A stretch of DNA of 5,797 nucleotides from Acidimicrobiales bacterium (GCA_030447125.1 JAUJLZ010000139.1:1-5797), one strand, 5' to 3'; shown: positions 1-5,797, counted from the stretch's first letter. Translations and numbers: made by a program. Notes: generated from the sequence alone by a model not told the origin.

Positions 1-1260
1 CTGTGGAGGGACGGCGGGCCGGCGGGCCGGGCCACCCGACGACGACCCGGTCTCGGCCGTCGACGCCGCCGCCCGGGCACCCTTGGCGGCGGCACCGCCT
101 GCGGCCCTCGCCGCAACCGCACCCGCCGCCGCCGGGGCACCGGCGCCAACCGCCGCCGCGGGGAGACCGGCCGAAGCCCCCGAAGCGGTGCTGGCGTCGG
201 GTGGGGCAGAGGCCAGGGACGTCAGCCGCGATCGCCCTGAGGCCTGGGCGTAGTAGCGGGCGGACATCGCCTGCTGGCCGGCCCGCAAGGGGCCGCTCCT
301 GATTCCGGAGGCCACCATGGCGCCCTCGGTGAGGGGCAACAGCCGGGCCACGAGGAGCGGTGAGAAGGCGGCTACCCCGAACGTGGCAGTGGCGGCGAGC
401 AGGATGCCCACCGCCTGGGTGACCGATCCACCCGGGTTCTCCGCCATCGCCTCCGGCGGCGGAAGGGCCGTGATCTCCCCACCCGAGCCCGCCCCCACCG
501 CCGCGGATGCGGCCACGGCCAATGCCACCGCCACGACGAGCTTGGAGACGATCAGGGCGACGAGGAGCTCCAGCAGCTTGCGGCCCGCCCCCCGCACCGC
601 GGGCCACACCATGGCCGCGAACACCAACGGGGCGAGGGCGACCACGACATAGATGAGCGAGGCCCGCACCACCAGCTCCGCCACCACCACGATGCCGGCC
701 AGCACGCTCACCAGCGCCAGCAGAAACACCACGAAGGCGGCGGTGGTCCCGCCGCCGAGCGCCGACAGCGAGGCCACGGTGGCGGTGAAGCGCTCGACGT
801 CGCCGGCGAATTGGCCGAGCAGCCCGTCCGACAGCTGGTCGGTCAGGGTGATCAGCGCCTGGGTGACCGTGACCAGGCCGACCATGGCCAGCACCGCCAT
901 CGGAAGCTCCAGGCTGATCCGCCGGAGCATCCCACCCACGTCGCCGGCGAGCACGCTTTGGGTGACGCCGATGAGGACGAAGCCCACCAAGAGCGTGGCG
1001 CCGATGGTGGCGGTGGTGGCATAGGGCCCATCGCCGCTGATGAACCAGTCGGCTTCGACGTTGGGGTCGGTGGCGTCGAGGAAGAAGTTGAAGACCCCAC
1101 CGACGATCCACACCACCGCCTCGAGCATCCAGGCGGTCAGGCCGCCGACGACTGCCTCGAGGCCCTGGCTGGCCGCCCCTCCCACGACGCCGGTGACCTC
1201 GTCCACCACCCACCCCACCGGGTTGGGGAACGCCGCCACGACAAGCGGAAGCTCGCTCAC
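1..1260 (-). CDS. trbL: TrbL/VirB6-like polytopic conjugation channel protein (3' end outside window)
   Basis: This is the inner-membrane channel component expected in a type IV secretion (conjugation) system. The frame is open for 420 codons from GTG at 1260 to the window edge, so the C-terminus is missing. Hydrophobic segments lie at about residues 43-60, 82-100, 117-137, 168-195, 199-219, 229-255 and 284-299, a polytopic layout typical of TrbL/VirB6 proteins. The most family-like part is residues 201-250: a membrane helix with APLVFAA, then a short basic loop (VRGAGRK), then a helix containing LLVALIVSKLVVAVAL. The soluble part after residue 325 is dominated by Ala, Gly, Ser and Pro, like the disordered tails of many actinobacterial TrbL proteins. 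The GTG start overlaps the stop of the upstream gene (GTGA). A GGAAGG sits directly against the start, too close to be an ordinary ribosome site, so translational coupling is likely. The family call is by topology and motif; the exact subfamily is uncertain. Confidence 0.86.
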   Translation of the reverse strand, partial: MSELPLVVAAFPNPVGWVVDEVTGVVGGAASQGLEAVVGGLTAWMLEAVVWIVGGVFNFFLDATDPNVEADWFISGDGPYATTATIGATLLVGFVLIGVTQSVLAGDVGGMLRRISLELPMAVLAMVGLVTVTQALITLTDQLSDGLLGQFAGDVERFTATVASLSALGGGTTAAFVVFLLALVSVLAGIVVVAELVVRASLIYVVVALAPLVFAAMVWPAVRGAGRKLLELLVALIVSKLVVAVALAVAASAAVGAGSGGEITALPPPEAMAENPGGSVTQAVGILLAATATFGVAAFSPLLVARLLPLTEGAMVASGIRSGPLRAGQQAMSARYYAQASGRSRLTSLASAPPDASTASGASAGLPAAAVGAGAPAAAGAVAARAAGGAAAKGARAAASTAETGSSSGGPARRPAVPPQ

Positions 1261-1925
1261 CTTCCGGCCCCGTCGGCCACGCGCTCGAACCCATCGAGGG
1301 CGCGGTCGAGGTGTTCGGGCTCCCAGGGACGCTCGTCGCCTCCCGACATGGGCGTCGGGCCCGGCGTGGCGGCCACGGCCTCGACCAGCCAGGCTCCCTC
1401 GACCCAGGCCAGGTCCACGGCGACGCGCATCCACTCGGCCTGGGGGAGGGCCACGTCGGCGGCGGACAGCACGGTGACGGTCCACACCGCCACCAGCGCA
1501 CCCGTCGCCTCGAAGCGCTCCACCCGAGATGCCAGCGGGCGCACCAGCCACCACACCCGACCGGTCGATCTCCGGAGCGCCTCGCGCGCCGTCCCCAGAT
1601 CGGCCACCGTGTCTCGGCTGAGCGACGGCCCCGCCCGGGGGGTGGCGATCGCCCGCACCGCACGGTCGATCTCCTCGTCGCTCAGGTAGAGCCAATCCTG
1701 AGAAGCGGTGGCGTAGGCGATGGCGGCGGCGCGTGCCCCTGCTTCGCTCCTCTGGTTCCCGCTGGCGGCCCTGCCCGGGAGAGCGGGACCACGGGTGTTG
1801 GCGGCCGTCGCCGCAGCAGAGCCGGCGTGCTCCCCAGGCACGTCCTTCTCCCGGACGCCGCCGGCGGCCACCCCGAGCACGAACGCCGCCACCAGCGCGG
1901 CCGCGACCGCTGCCCTGGCCCTCAC
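1257..1925 (-). CDS. Single-pass membrane protein, probable VirB8/TcpC-like T4SS component
   Basis: A 222-residue protein with an N-terminal membrane anchor (about residues 5-22, Ala/Val-rich after VRAR), a low-complexity Ala/Gly/Thr linker (about 23-60) and one compact domain (about 62-188). The domain begins with a helix (ARAAAIAYATASQDWLYLSD), and ends in strands containing AVWTVTVLSA, WMRVAVDLAWVEGAWLVEAV. A helix followed by a curved sheet with W-rich strands resembles the NTF2-like fold of VirB8 and TcpC, which are bitopic assembly factors with the domain outside the membrane. I infer this from pattern, length and its place between a pilin-like gene and a TrbL-like gene; there is no diagnostic motif. 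The same frame stays open up to 2507, but the GTG at 1925 is chosen because it overlaps the upstream stop by GTGA, gives a proper anchor at residue 5, and avoids running through the pilin gene and the intergenic region. No clear ribosome site precedes it, which fits coupling. Confidence 0.78.
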   Translation of the reverse strand: MRARAAVAAALVAAFVLGVAAGGVREKDVPGEHAGSAAATAANTRGPALPGRAASGNQRSEAGARAAAIAYATASQDWLYLSDEEIDRAVRAIATPRAGPSLSRDTVADLGTAREALRRSTGRVWWLVRPLASRVERFEATGALVAVWTVTVLSAADVALPQAEWMRVAVDLAWVEGAWLVEAVAATPGPTPMSGGDERPWEPEHLDRALDGFERVADGAGR

Positions 1926-2206
1926 GAGGACGCCGCCTGGAACAAAAGGTTGATGGCGGTCGGCGCCACCCCGGCGAGGATCGCCCCGATGACGCCGCCG
2001 ATGGCCAGCCCCTTGCCCCGGGAGGCGTTGCCGTAGCTCCCGCCCTCCCGTGCCAGCCCGTACATGGCCGCGCCCACCAGCAGGGCGGCGAGGCTGCCCC
2101 ACAGGGCGACCATCTGGCTCCAGTTCAACAGCCTCTGGACCAGCTCGGCTCCGGGCATGCCGGCCGAGTCCGGGGTGACGCTCACTTGGGCCACAATCCT
2201 CAACAC
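1922..2206 (-). CDS. Small two-helix VirB2/TrbC-like pilin-type membrane protein
   Basis: A 94-residue protein and the first gene of the minus-strand operon. It has a short polar N-terminus containing MPGAELVQ, a first membrane helix (about 33-53, MVALWGSLAALLVGAAMYGL), a small basic/polar loop (AREGGSYGNASRGKG) and a second membrane helix (about 68-90, with GGVIGAILAGVAPTAINLLF). Two helices separated by a short basic loop, in a protein of about 90 residues directly upstream of VirB8- and VirB6-like genes, is the pattern of VirB2/TrbC pilin-type subunits. No obvious cleavable signal peptide is seen. The frame could begin at TTG 2236, but that codon follows an in-frame TAG and lacks a ribosome site. 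GTG 2206 lies 5 bases after GGAGG, and TTG 2203 lies 8 bases after it, so the start is one of these two. The last codons overlap the next gene by GTGA. The pilin role is inferred; a structural membrane protein of other function is possible. Confidence 0.8.
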   Translation of the reverse strand: MLRIVAQVSVTPDSAGMPGAELVQRLLNWSQMVALWGSLAALLVGAAMYGLAREGGSYGNASRGKGLAIGGVIGAILAGVAPTAINLLFQAASS

Positions 2207-2209
2207 CGG

Positions 2210-2216
2210 CTCCTCC
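2210..2216 (-). promoter_or_regulatory. Ribosome binding site of the pilin-like gene
   Basis: Read on the minus strand this is GGAGGAG, a near-perfect Shine-Dalgarno sequence. It lies 3 bases (from its last G) before GTG 2206 and 6 bases before TTG 2203. It is the only strong ribosome site in the operon and moves the start downstream of the longest possible frame at 2236. The next two genes, which overlap by GTGA, have no comparable site, so this one probably sets translation of the whole set. Confidence 0.7.
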
Positions 2217-2228
2217 GCTCTCGTGGGA

Positions 2229-2311
2229 ACGAGCAACTAGGCCGGAAGGGGGGCCGCGATCTCGCGGCGAGCCCGCGAAATCGCATCCAACAATGCGGCC
2301 TAGTTCGTCGT
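2229..2311. promoter_or_regulatory. Divergent control region bounded by a 10-bp inverted repeat
   Basis: The two divergent transcription units share this region. AACTAGGCCG (2235-2244) is the exact reverse complement of CGGCCTAGTT (2296-2305), with 51 bases between. Read outward from each side the similarity continues as CGGCCTAGTT-GC-TCGT on the left and CGGCCTAGTT-CG-TCGT on the right, so 14 of 16 bases match per arm. Each arm carries a TAG that closes the adjacent reading frame and lies next to the start of a gene; the right arm ends 4 bases before GTG 2310. This is consistent with twin promoter elements or operators for one regulator controlling both units. No canonical -35/-10 pair is evident. 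An oriT-type role cannot be excluded. Confidence 0.5.
2254..2297. repeat. Nested CCGCGA/TCGCGG elements and small hairpin
   Basis: Three copies of one hexamer alternate in orientation: CCGCGA (2254-2259), TCGCGG (2262-2267), CCGCGA (2273-2278). The first two form a palindrome with a 2-base centre; the second and third form one with a 5-base centre. As direct repeats, CCGCGANNTCGC occurs at 2254-2265 and again at 2273-2284, 19 bases apart. A further small hairpin, CGCAT (2282-2286) with ATGCG (2293-2297), follows. These lie inside the larger inverted repeat and are probable binding sites for a dimeric regulator, or structured nucleic acid. Palindromic CG-rich words are easier to obtain by chance in such a GC-rich genome. 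Confidence 0.4.
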
Positions 2312-3347
2312 GTCCCGGGGACGACGCTGGTGGGTGGTGCTGGCCGTCCCGCCGGTCGCCGTCTTGGGCCTGGTGCTGTGCATCCCCGTGCTCCTGCTTC
2401 CCGGGTCGACCAGCGCCACCTCGAGGGGGAGCATCAGCGGCGTGCCCGAACGCTCCCTGAGCGCCTACCGGGGGGTCGACGGGTGGTGCACCGGCCTGCG
2501 CTGGCAACTGGTGGCGGGCATCGGGTTCATCGAGTCAGCCCACGGGACGTCGGGGGGATCGGCCCCTGACTCCATCACCGGTGAAGTGTGGCCCCCGGTC
2601 CTCGGGCCGCCCCTCGACGGGTCAGCCGGTGTGATGCGCCTCCCGATCGGTCAGTGGCTCGGGTGGTTCGGCCTGCCTGGTCCCTGGCAGCAGGCGGTCG
2701 GGCCCCTGCAGTTTCTGCCCGGCACCTTCGAGGCATGGGGCGTCGACGCCGACGGTGACGGCCTGGCCAATCCCCACGACCTCGACGACGCCGCCCCCAG
2801 CGCCGCCAACTACCTCTGCGCTGGACGTGACGGCGAGATCGCCGACGAACGAGCGGCCCTCCTGCGCTACAACCACGACCAGGATTACGCCTCTCGCGTC
2901 CTCGCCTATGCCGATCAGCTGGCGGCCGCTCCGGGCATCGCCGTCGTATGCCCGGTGGCCGGGCCCACGACCTTCACCAACACCTGGCTCGCCCCGCGCT
3001 CCGGTGGCCGGCAGCACCAGGGTGTCGACCTGTTCGCCGCCGACGGCACGCCCGTGGTGGCGCCGGTAGGAGGCGAGGTCGAGCTGCGAAGCGACGGCCT
3101 GGGCGGCCTCGCCTTCCACCTGTGGGGCGACGACGGGAACTACTACTACGGTGCCCACCTCTCCCGCTTCGCCGACGTCTCTGGCCACGTTCCTGCCGGA
3201 ACCGTGCTCGGCTACGTCGGGACGACCGGCAACGCGGCCGCTACCGCCGCCCATCTCCACTTCGAGGTGCACCCCGGGCGAACGAAGGGCGAACCACCCA
3301 ACCCGGTCGACCCGACCGACGTCGTGGTCGTGGCCTGCCCTCGCTGA
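2310..3347 (+). CDS. Bifunctional wall hydrolase: MltB-like lytic transglycosylase + M23 endopeptidase (VirB1-type)
   Basis: A 345-residue membrane-anchored or secreted peptidoglycan hydrolase. Residues 1-30 are a basic N-terminus (VSRGRRWW) and one hydrophobic helix. Residues about 48-205 resemble MltB/SLT_2 lytic transglycosylases, which cut glycan strands: GIGFIESAHG with E75 as likely catalytic Glu, AVGPLQFLPGTFEAWGVD, an EF-hand-like DADGDG loop at 146-151, SAANYLC and RYNHD. Residues about 215-340 are an M23/LytM peptidase that cuts cross-bridge peptides: H236 and D240 (HQGVD) and H317 (HLH) as zinc ligands, with H283 and H315 as catalytic His. All key residues are present. Cysteines 60/170 and 214/343 could form one disulfide per domain, fitting an extracellular location. 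Such two-domain enzymes are the VirB1 counterparts of Gram-positive conjugation systems, which matches the divergent T4SS operon. GTG 2310 is the first possible start after an in-frame TAG (2301-2303). No Shine-Dalgarno precedes it, so a leaderless transcript is possible. Confidence 0.9.
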   Translation: MSRGRRWWVVLAVPPVAVLGLVLCIPVLLLPGSTSATSRGSISGVPERSLSAYRGVDGWCTGLRWQLVAGIGFIESAHGTSGGSAPDSITGEVWPPVLGPPLDGSAGVMRLPIGQWLGWFGLPGPWQQAVGPLQFLPGTFEAWGVDADGDGLANPHDLDDAAPSAANYLCAGRDGEIADERAALLRYNHDQDYASRVLAYADQLAAAPGIAVVCPVAGPTTFTNTWLAPRSGGRQHQGVDLFAADGTPVVAPVGGEVELRSDGLGGLAFHLWGDDGNYYYGAHLSRFADVSGHVPAGTVLGYVGTTGNAAATAAHLHFEVHPGRTKGEPPNPVDPTDVVVVACPR

Positions 3348-3364
3348 GCGCGGGACCGCTCAGC
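3343..3364. terminator. Bidirectional hairpin between convergent genes
   Basis: GCTGAGCG (3343-3350) pairs perfectly with CGCTCAGC (3357-3364) around a 6-base loop (CGGGAC). The hairpin joins the 3' ends of the plus-strand hydrolase and the minus-strand LysM-BTAD gene; the TGA stop codon of each gene is inside one arm. Being symmetric, it could end transcription from both sides. No U-tract follows on either strand, as is common in GC-rich actinobacteria, so termination strength is uncertain. Confidence 0.55.
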
Positions 3365-5797
3365 TGGCTCGAGCCCCCCGGCTGCGTCGGGCGTCGTGGA
3401 GGAACTCGATCAGCTCGCCGTCGACGTCGTCGAGCTCGAGCTGTTCCAGCGCGGCCTGGTGGCTCTCGAGGACCCGCTCGGCGGCGCGGACATCGCCCTT
3501 GGCGAAATGGGCCTGCATGAGCGCCTTGGTGAGGCGGCTGTGGGTCTGGCTGGCTTCGAGCCCGCGACGGGCGGCCCACACGGCGCCGTCGAGATCGCCG
3601 GCGGCGAGACACCTCTGTGCCAGGTCCTCGGCAGCGTCGGTGACCTTGAGCTCCCAGGTGCTGATCCAGTTCTCGACGTCCACCCACACGTACGACCCGC
3701 GCTCGGCGTTGCGGTAGGTGAACACGGGCCCCCGGACCAGCTCCAGCGCGCCCCGCAGCGTGGCGATCGCACCCTCTTCGTCCTGTCCGGCGGCGTAGGC
3801 CACCCGACGGTCGAACAGCTCGACGTCGGTCACCACGCCCGGCCCCACCCGGTACTTGCCGTCGGTGGCGAAGGGCAGGTGGGTCGGACCGATGGCGTTG
3901 CGGCACTCGGAGACGGTGTTGGCCAGCCGCTTGCGCCGGGAGGCGGTGGCGGCCACCCACACCGCGTCCTCGACGCGCTCCGAGGCGACCGGGGCGTGCA
4001 GGGCGATGTAGGCCAGCACCGCCACCTGCTTCGGCTTCAGCGTCCCCTTGGCGCCGATCACCCGGATGTCACCGAGCAACTGGACGAGGATCTCGGAGGG
4101 AGGGTCGTGGTAATCGTCGCCCACGGCGCCGAGAACGACGGGAGGATCGGGAGTGGGCAGCGGCATCAGGGAGAGCTGCGCCGGCAGCCGAGCCGCGTCC
4201 TCCAGAAGCTCGTCCACCTGTTCCACCACTTCCGCTGTCACCGCTTGGGCCAGGCAGGCCAGGCCAAGGCCGGGGATGCGAAGCTCGCCGCCCACCACCT
4301 CGACGCGCGTCGCGCCGTCGACCTCGCTGCCGACCACGACCACCGTCACGGTGGTCTGCTGCTCGAGGACGACGGTGCACAGCCGCTCGAAGCGCTCGTC
4401 GTCGGGCCGCCCGGTGACCACGAGGACGAGGGGCGCAAGGTCATCGCTCGGCCCCTGGGTGATGCGTCCGGCGACCGGCGTCGGCCACCGCCGGCTCTCC
4501 GCCATGATGGCCGCCGACTGCTCCGCCCAGGCCAGCGCGTCGTCGGCGATGTCATCCCAGAGCGACACTGTTCGGGCCCGATCTGCGCTGCCCTCCAGCG
4601 GGAGCAGGCCGGGGCCGACCACGGCGACGGAGGCACCGCTGGCCATCGGGGAGGTCACCAGCTCGAGGACCCAGGACCGGGCCAGATCGGTGATGGCCGC
4701 TTCGTCGCCGGTCAGGGTGACGATCCCCTCGGACTCGAGGTCGAGGTACAGCTCCGTTCCGGCCTCGGGCACGCCGACGGACACCAGCACCGGGCAGGGC
4801 GCTGCCTCGTCGCCGCTGCGGTCTCTGGGCTGGCCCTTCAGAACCCAGGCGCTGCCCGAGGCCTCCGCCCGCCACGGCGGGGGTGGTGACGGCACGGCCT
4901 GGGACAACAGGACCTCCACACGCTGGCCGTCGATCTGGACCATCCGTGGGCGGGCGTCGCTGTCTTGTTCCGCCAGCGCCCCGGCCATGTCCCGTAGCGC
5001 CCGGTCGAGCGTCGTGGCCCGGTGAATGTCGGCGTTGGCCGCGAGCTCGGCCCGCAGCTCGTCGAACTCCGGCGGAGGAGTAGGCAGCTGGGTCCGAGGC
5101 GGAAGTCGCATCTGACGGCGCCGGCGCCGACGCCCGACCTCAGCGGTGATCCCGACGGCCAGGATGGTGCTCGCTATCCCGAGGAGCCCGACCGGCACGC
5201 TTTCCCGGTCCCCTGCGGACCTCGATTCGCCGCCACCGCGGCGGTGTTCCGCTGGCGCCCGGATCGGCCCGGGATCCGCCGGCCGTGCCGTTCGCGGAGC
5301 TGTTGCAACCGTCGTCGCCGTCGTTGCCGGTGGGCTCGACGCCGGGGCGGGCTCCGGCTGCGGCGGCGCAGCAGACGGCGGATCGGGCATGTCCGCGCCG
5401 CGAGAGCCGACGCCCGTGTGCTCCGCCCCTGGAACTGCGGGCATCCTCATCACCTGGGCGGCGTAGATCCGACCTGGTTCGTGCGGGTCCTCCAGCCGGT
5501 CTCGATTCGCCTCGATGAGTGTTGCCCAGTAGTCCCGGACCTCGTCGTCGGGCCCGGGAGCACCGCCAACCTGCTCGACACGGTGCTCCGCCAGCCTCCA
5601 CAGGGAGTCGCCCGGCTCCACGACGACCTCGCCGGTCGTTTGGCCGGCGTCTTCGGGTGGAGCCGAGGCCGGCGCCGGCTCGGCGGGCACGGCGAGGTCC
5701 CATCCCGGCCTGATCACGTCCGAGGTCGCATCGATCACTGCACCGTCGGGCATCCTCCGACCGAGGTTCAGGCTGCGCAGCTCCTTCCAGCGCTGCC
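3360..5797 (-). CDS. LysM / transmembrane / winged-helix BTAD protein (5' end outside window)
   Basis: A large membrane protein; 811 codons are visible, numbered here from 5795. The ATG at 5753 is probably not the start: the frame stays open to the window edge and codes for LysM-like sequence (WKELRSLNLGRR, then IRPGW) that continues through it. Residues 1-37 are the end of one LysM-like unit and about 57-119 a full LysM repeat (VEPGDSLWRLA, then YWATLIEANRDRL, then IYAAQVMRMP), which binds peptidoglycan. A Pro/Ala/Thr-rich linker (120-198) leads to a membrane helix (about 200-220) followed by six arginines (222-227), placing the LysM part outside and the rest inside. A long alpha/beta region (about 284-539) of the type seen in other large BTAD membrane proteins follows, then a winged-helix domain (about 569-651, with GTLKPKQVAVLAYIALHAP) and a helical BTAD repeat domain (about 654-804). 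These C-terminal domains resemble SARP-type activators, but DNA binding by a membrane protein is unproven. It converges with the hydrolase gene. Confidence 0.87.
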   Translation of the reverse strand, partial: QRWKELRSLNLGRRMPDGAVIDATSDVIRPGWDLAVPAEPAPASAPPEDAGQTTGEVVVEPGDSLWRLAEHRVEQVGGAPGPDDEVRDYWATLIEANRDRLEDPHEPGRIYAAQVMRMPAVPGAEHTGVGSRGADMPDPPSAAPPQPEPAPASSPPATTATTVATAPRTARPADPGPIRAPAEHRRGGGESRSAGDRESVPVGLLGIASTILAVGITAEVGRRRRRRQMRLPPRTQLPTPPPEFDELRAELAANADIHRATTLDRALRDMAGALAEQDSDARPRMVQIDGQRVEVLLSQAVPSPPPPWRAEASGSAWVLKGQPRDRSGDEAAPCPVLVSVGVPEAGTELYLDLESEGIVTLTGDEAAITDLARSWVLELVTSPMASGASVAVVGPGLLPLEGSADRARTVSLWDDIADDALAWAEQSAAIMAESRRWPTPVAGRITQGPSDDLAPLVLVVTGRPDDERFERLCTVVLEQQTTVTVVVVGSEVDGATRVEVVGGELRIPGLGLACLAQAVTAEVVEQVDELLEDAARLPAQLSLMPLPTPDPPVVLGAVGDDYHDPPSEILVQLLGDIRVIGAKGTLKPKQVAVLAYIALHAPVASERVEDAVWVAATASRRKRLANTVSECRNAIGPTHLPFATDGKYRVGPGVVTDVELFDRRVAYAAGQDEEGAIATLRGALELVRGPVFTYRNAERGSYVWVDVENWISTWELKVTDAAEDLAQRCLAAGDLDGAVWAARRGLEASQTHSRLTKALMQAHFAKGDVRAAERVLESHQAALEQLELDDVDGELIEFLHDARRSRGARAS

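Noticed and set aside
811..1689. Plus-strand open frame of 292 codons
   Set aside because: It runs antisense to the TrbL-like and VirB8-like genes, its translation is rich in His, Asp, Arg and Gly with no fold-like pattern, and it has no ribosome site. It is a composition artefact of GC-rich DNA.
2207..2309. Attachment site, IS end or tRNA in the intergenic region
   Set aside because: The inverted repeats do not flank a transposase, no target duplication or cloverleaf is seen, and the region is only about 100 bases between two intact genes.
1926..2507. Upstream extension of the VirB8-like gene to 2507
   Set aside because: The extension crosses the pilin gene, the control region and the antisense of the hydrolase start. 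The translation there is low in hydrophobic pattern, whereas GTG 1925 gives a clean membrane anchor and a GTGA overlap.
1733..2569. Plus-strand open frame of 278 codons
   Set aside because: It overlaps two minus-strand genes, the control region and the start of the hydrolase in another frame, and its product is Arg/Pro/Gly-rich without recognisable structure.
2622..3272. Minus-strand open frame of 216 codons
   Set aside because: It is antisense to the hydrolase, whose catalytic motifs are complete; the Val/Gly-rich translation reflects codon composition.
3396..4889. Plus-strand open frame of 497 codons
   Set aside because: It is antisense to the LysM-BTAD gene, whose domains are clearly recognisable. 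The plus translation is a His/Gly/Asp/Arg-rich mixture without domains.
5751..5753. ATG at 5753 as the start of the LysM-BTAD gene
   Set aside because: It is preceded by CGGAGG, but that is too close to the ATG, and the 14 codons upstream remain open and complete a LysM-like motif with the residues downstream. The real start is outside the window.

Overview
This 5.8-kb window is very GC-rich, with GTG/TTG starts and strong third-position G/C use. Its membrane-bound LysM-BTAD protein and MltB/M23 wall hydrolase are of the kind found in Actinomycetota. An actinobacterium, possibly a less-studied or environmental lineage, is the best guess; the genus cannot be read from the sequence. Protein family calls come from recognising motifs and topology by eye, not from database searches.

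Layout. (1) Positions 2206 down to 1, minus strand: a tightly packed operon of three genes, each overlapping the next by four bases (GTGA). They are a 94-residue two-helix VirB2/TrbC-like pilin-type protein (2206-1922), a 222-residue single-pass protein with a probable VirB8/TcpC-like NTF2-type domain (1925-1257), and a polytopic TrbL/VirB6-like channel protein whose 3' end lies outside the window (1260-1). (2) Positions 2207-2309: a divergent intergenic region with a perfect 10-bp inverted repeat whose arms sit at the edges of the two divergent genes, plus a nested cluster of CCGCGA/TCGCGG elements. (3) Positions 2310-3347, plus strand: a bifunctional membrane-anchored peptidoglycan hydrolase with an MltB-like lytic transglycosylase domain followed by an M23 endopeptidase domain, the VirB1-type partner of a Gram-positive type IV secretion system. 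(4) Positions 3343-3364: a perfect 8-bp hairpin that contains the stop codons of both convergent genes. (5) Positions 5797-3360, minus strand: the 3' part (at least 811 codons) of a large LysM / transmembrane / winged-helix / BTAD protein, probably a wall-linked regulator or scaffold.

Taken together this looks like part of a conjugative type IV secretion locus in an integrative element or plasmid of a Gram-positive, high-GC bacterium. The hydrolase would open the wall locally, the pilin-like, VirB8-like and TrbL-like proteins would form the membrane channel, and the LysM-BTAD protein may link wall or envelope state to DNA-binding or protein-interaction activity inside the cell. The energising ATPases (VirB4, VirD4) and relaxase are not in the window and would be expected next to position 1 or beyond. 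I see no tRNA, rRNA, CRISPR array, insertion sequence or attachment site. All sequence except 2207-2309 and 3348-3359 is coding.
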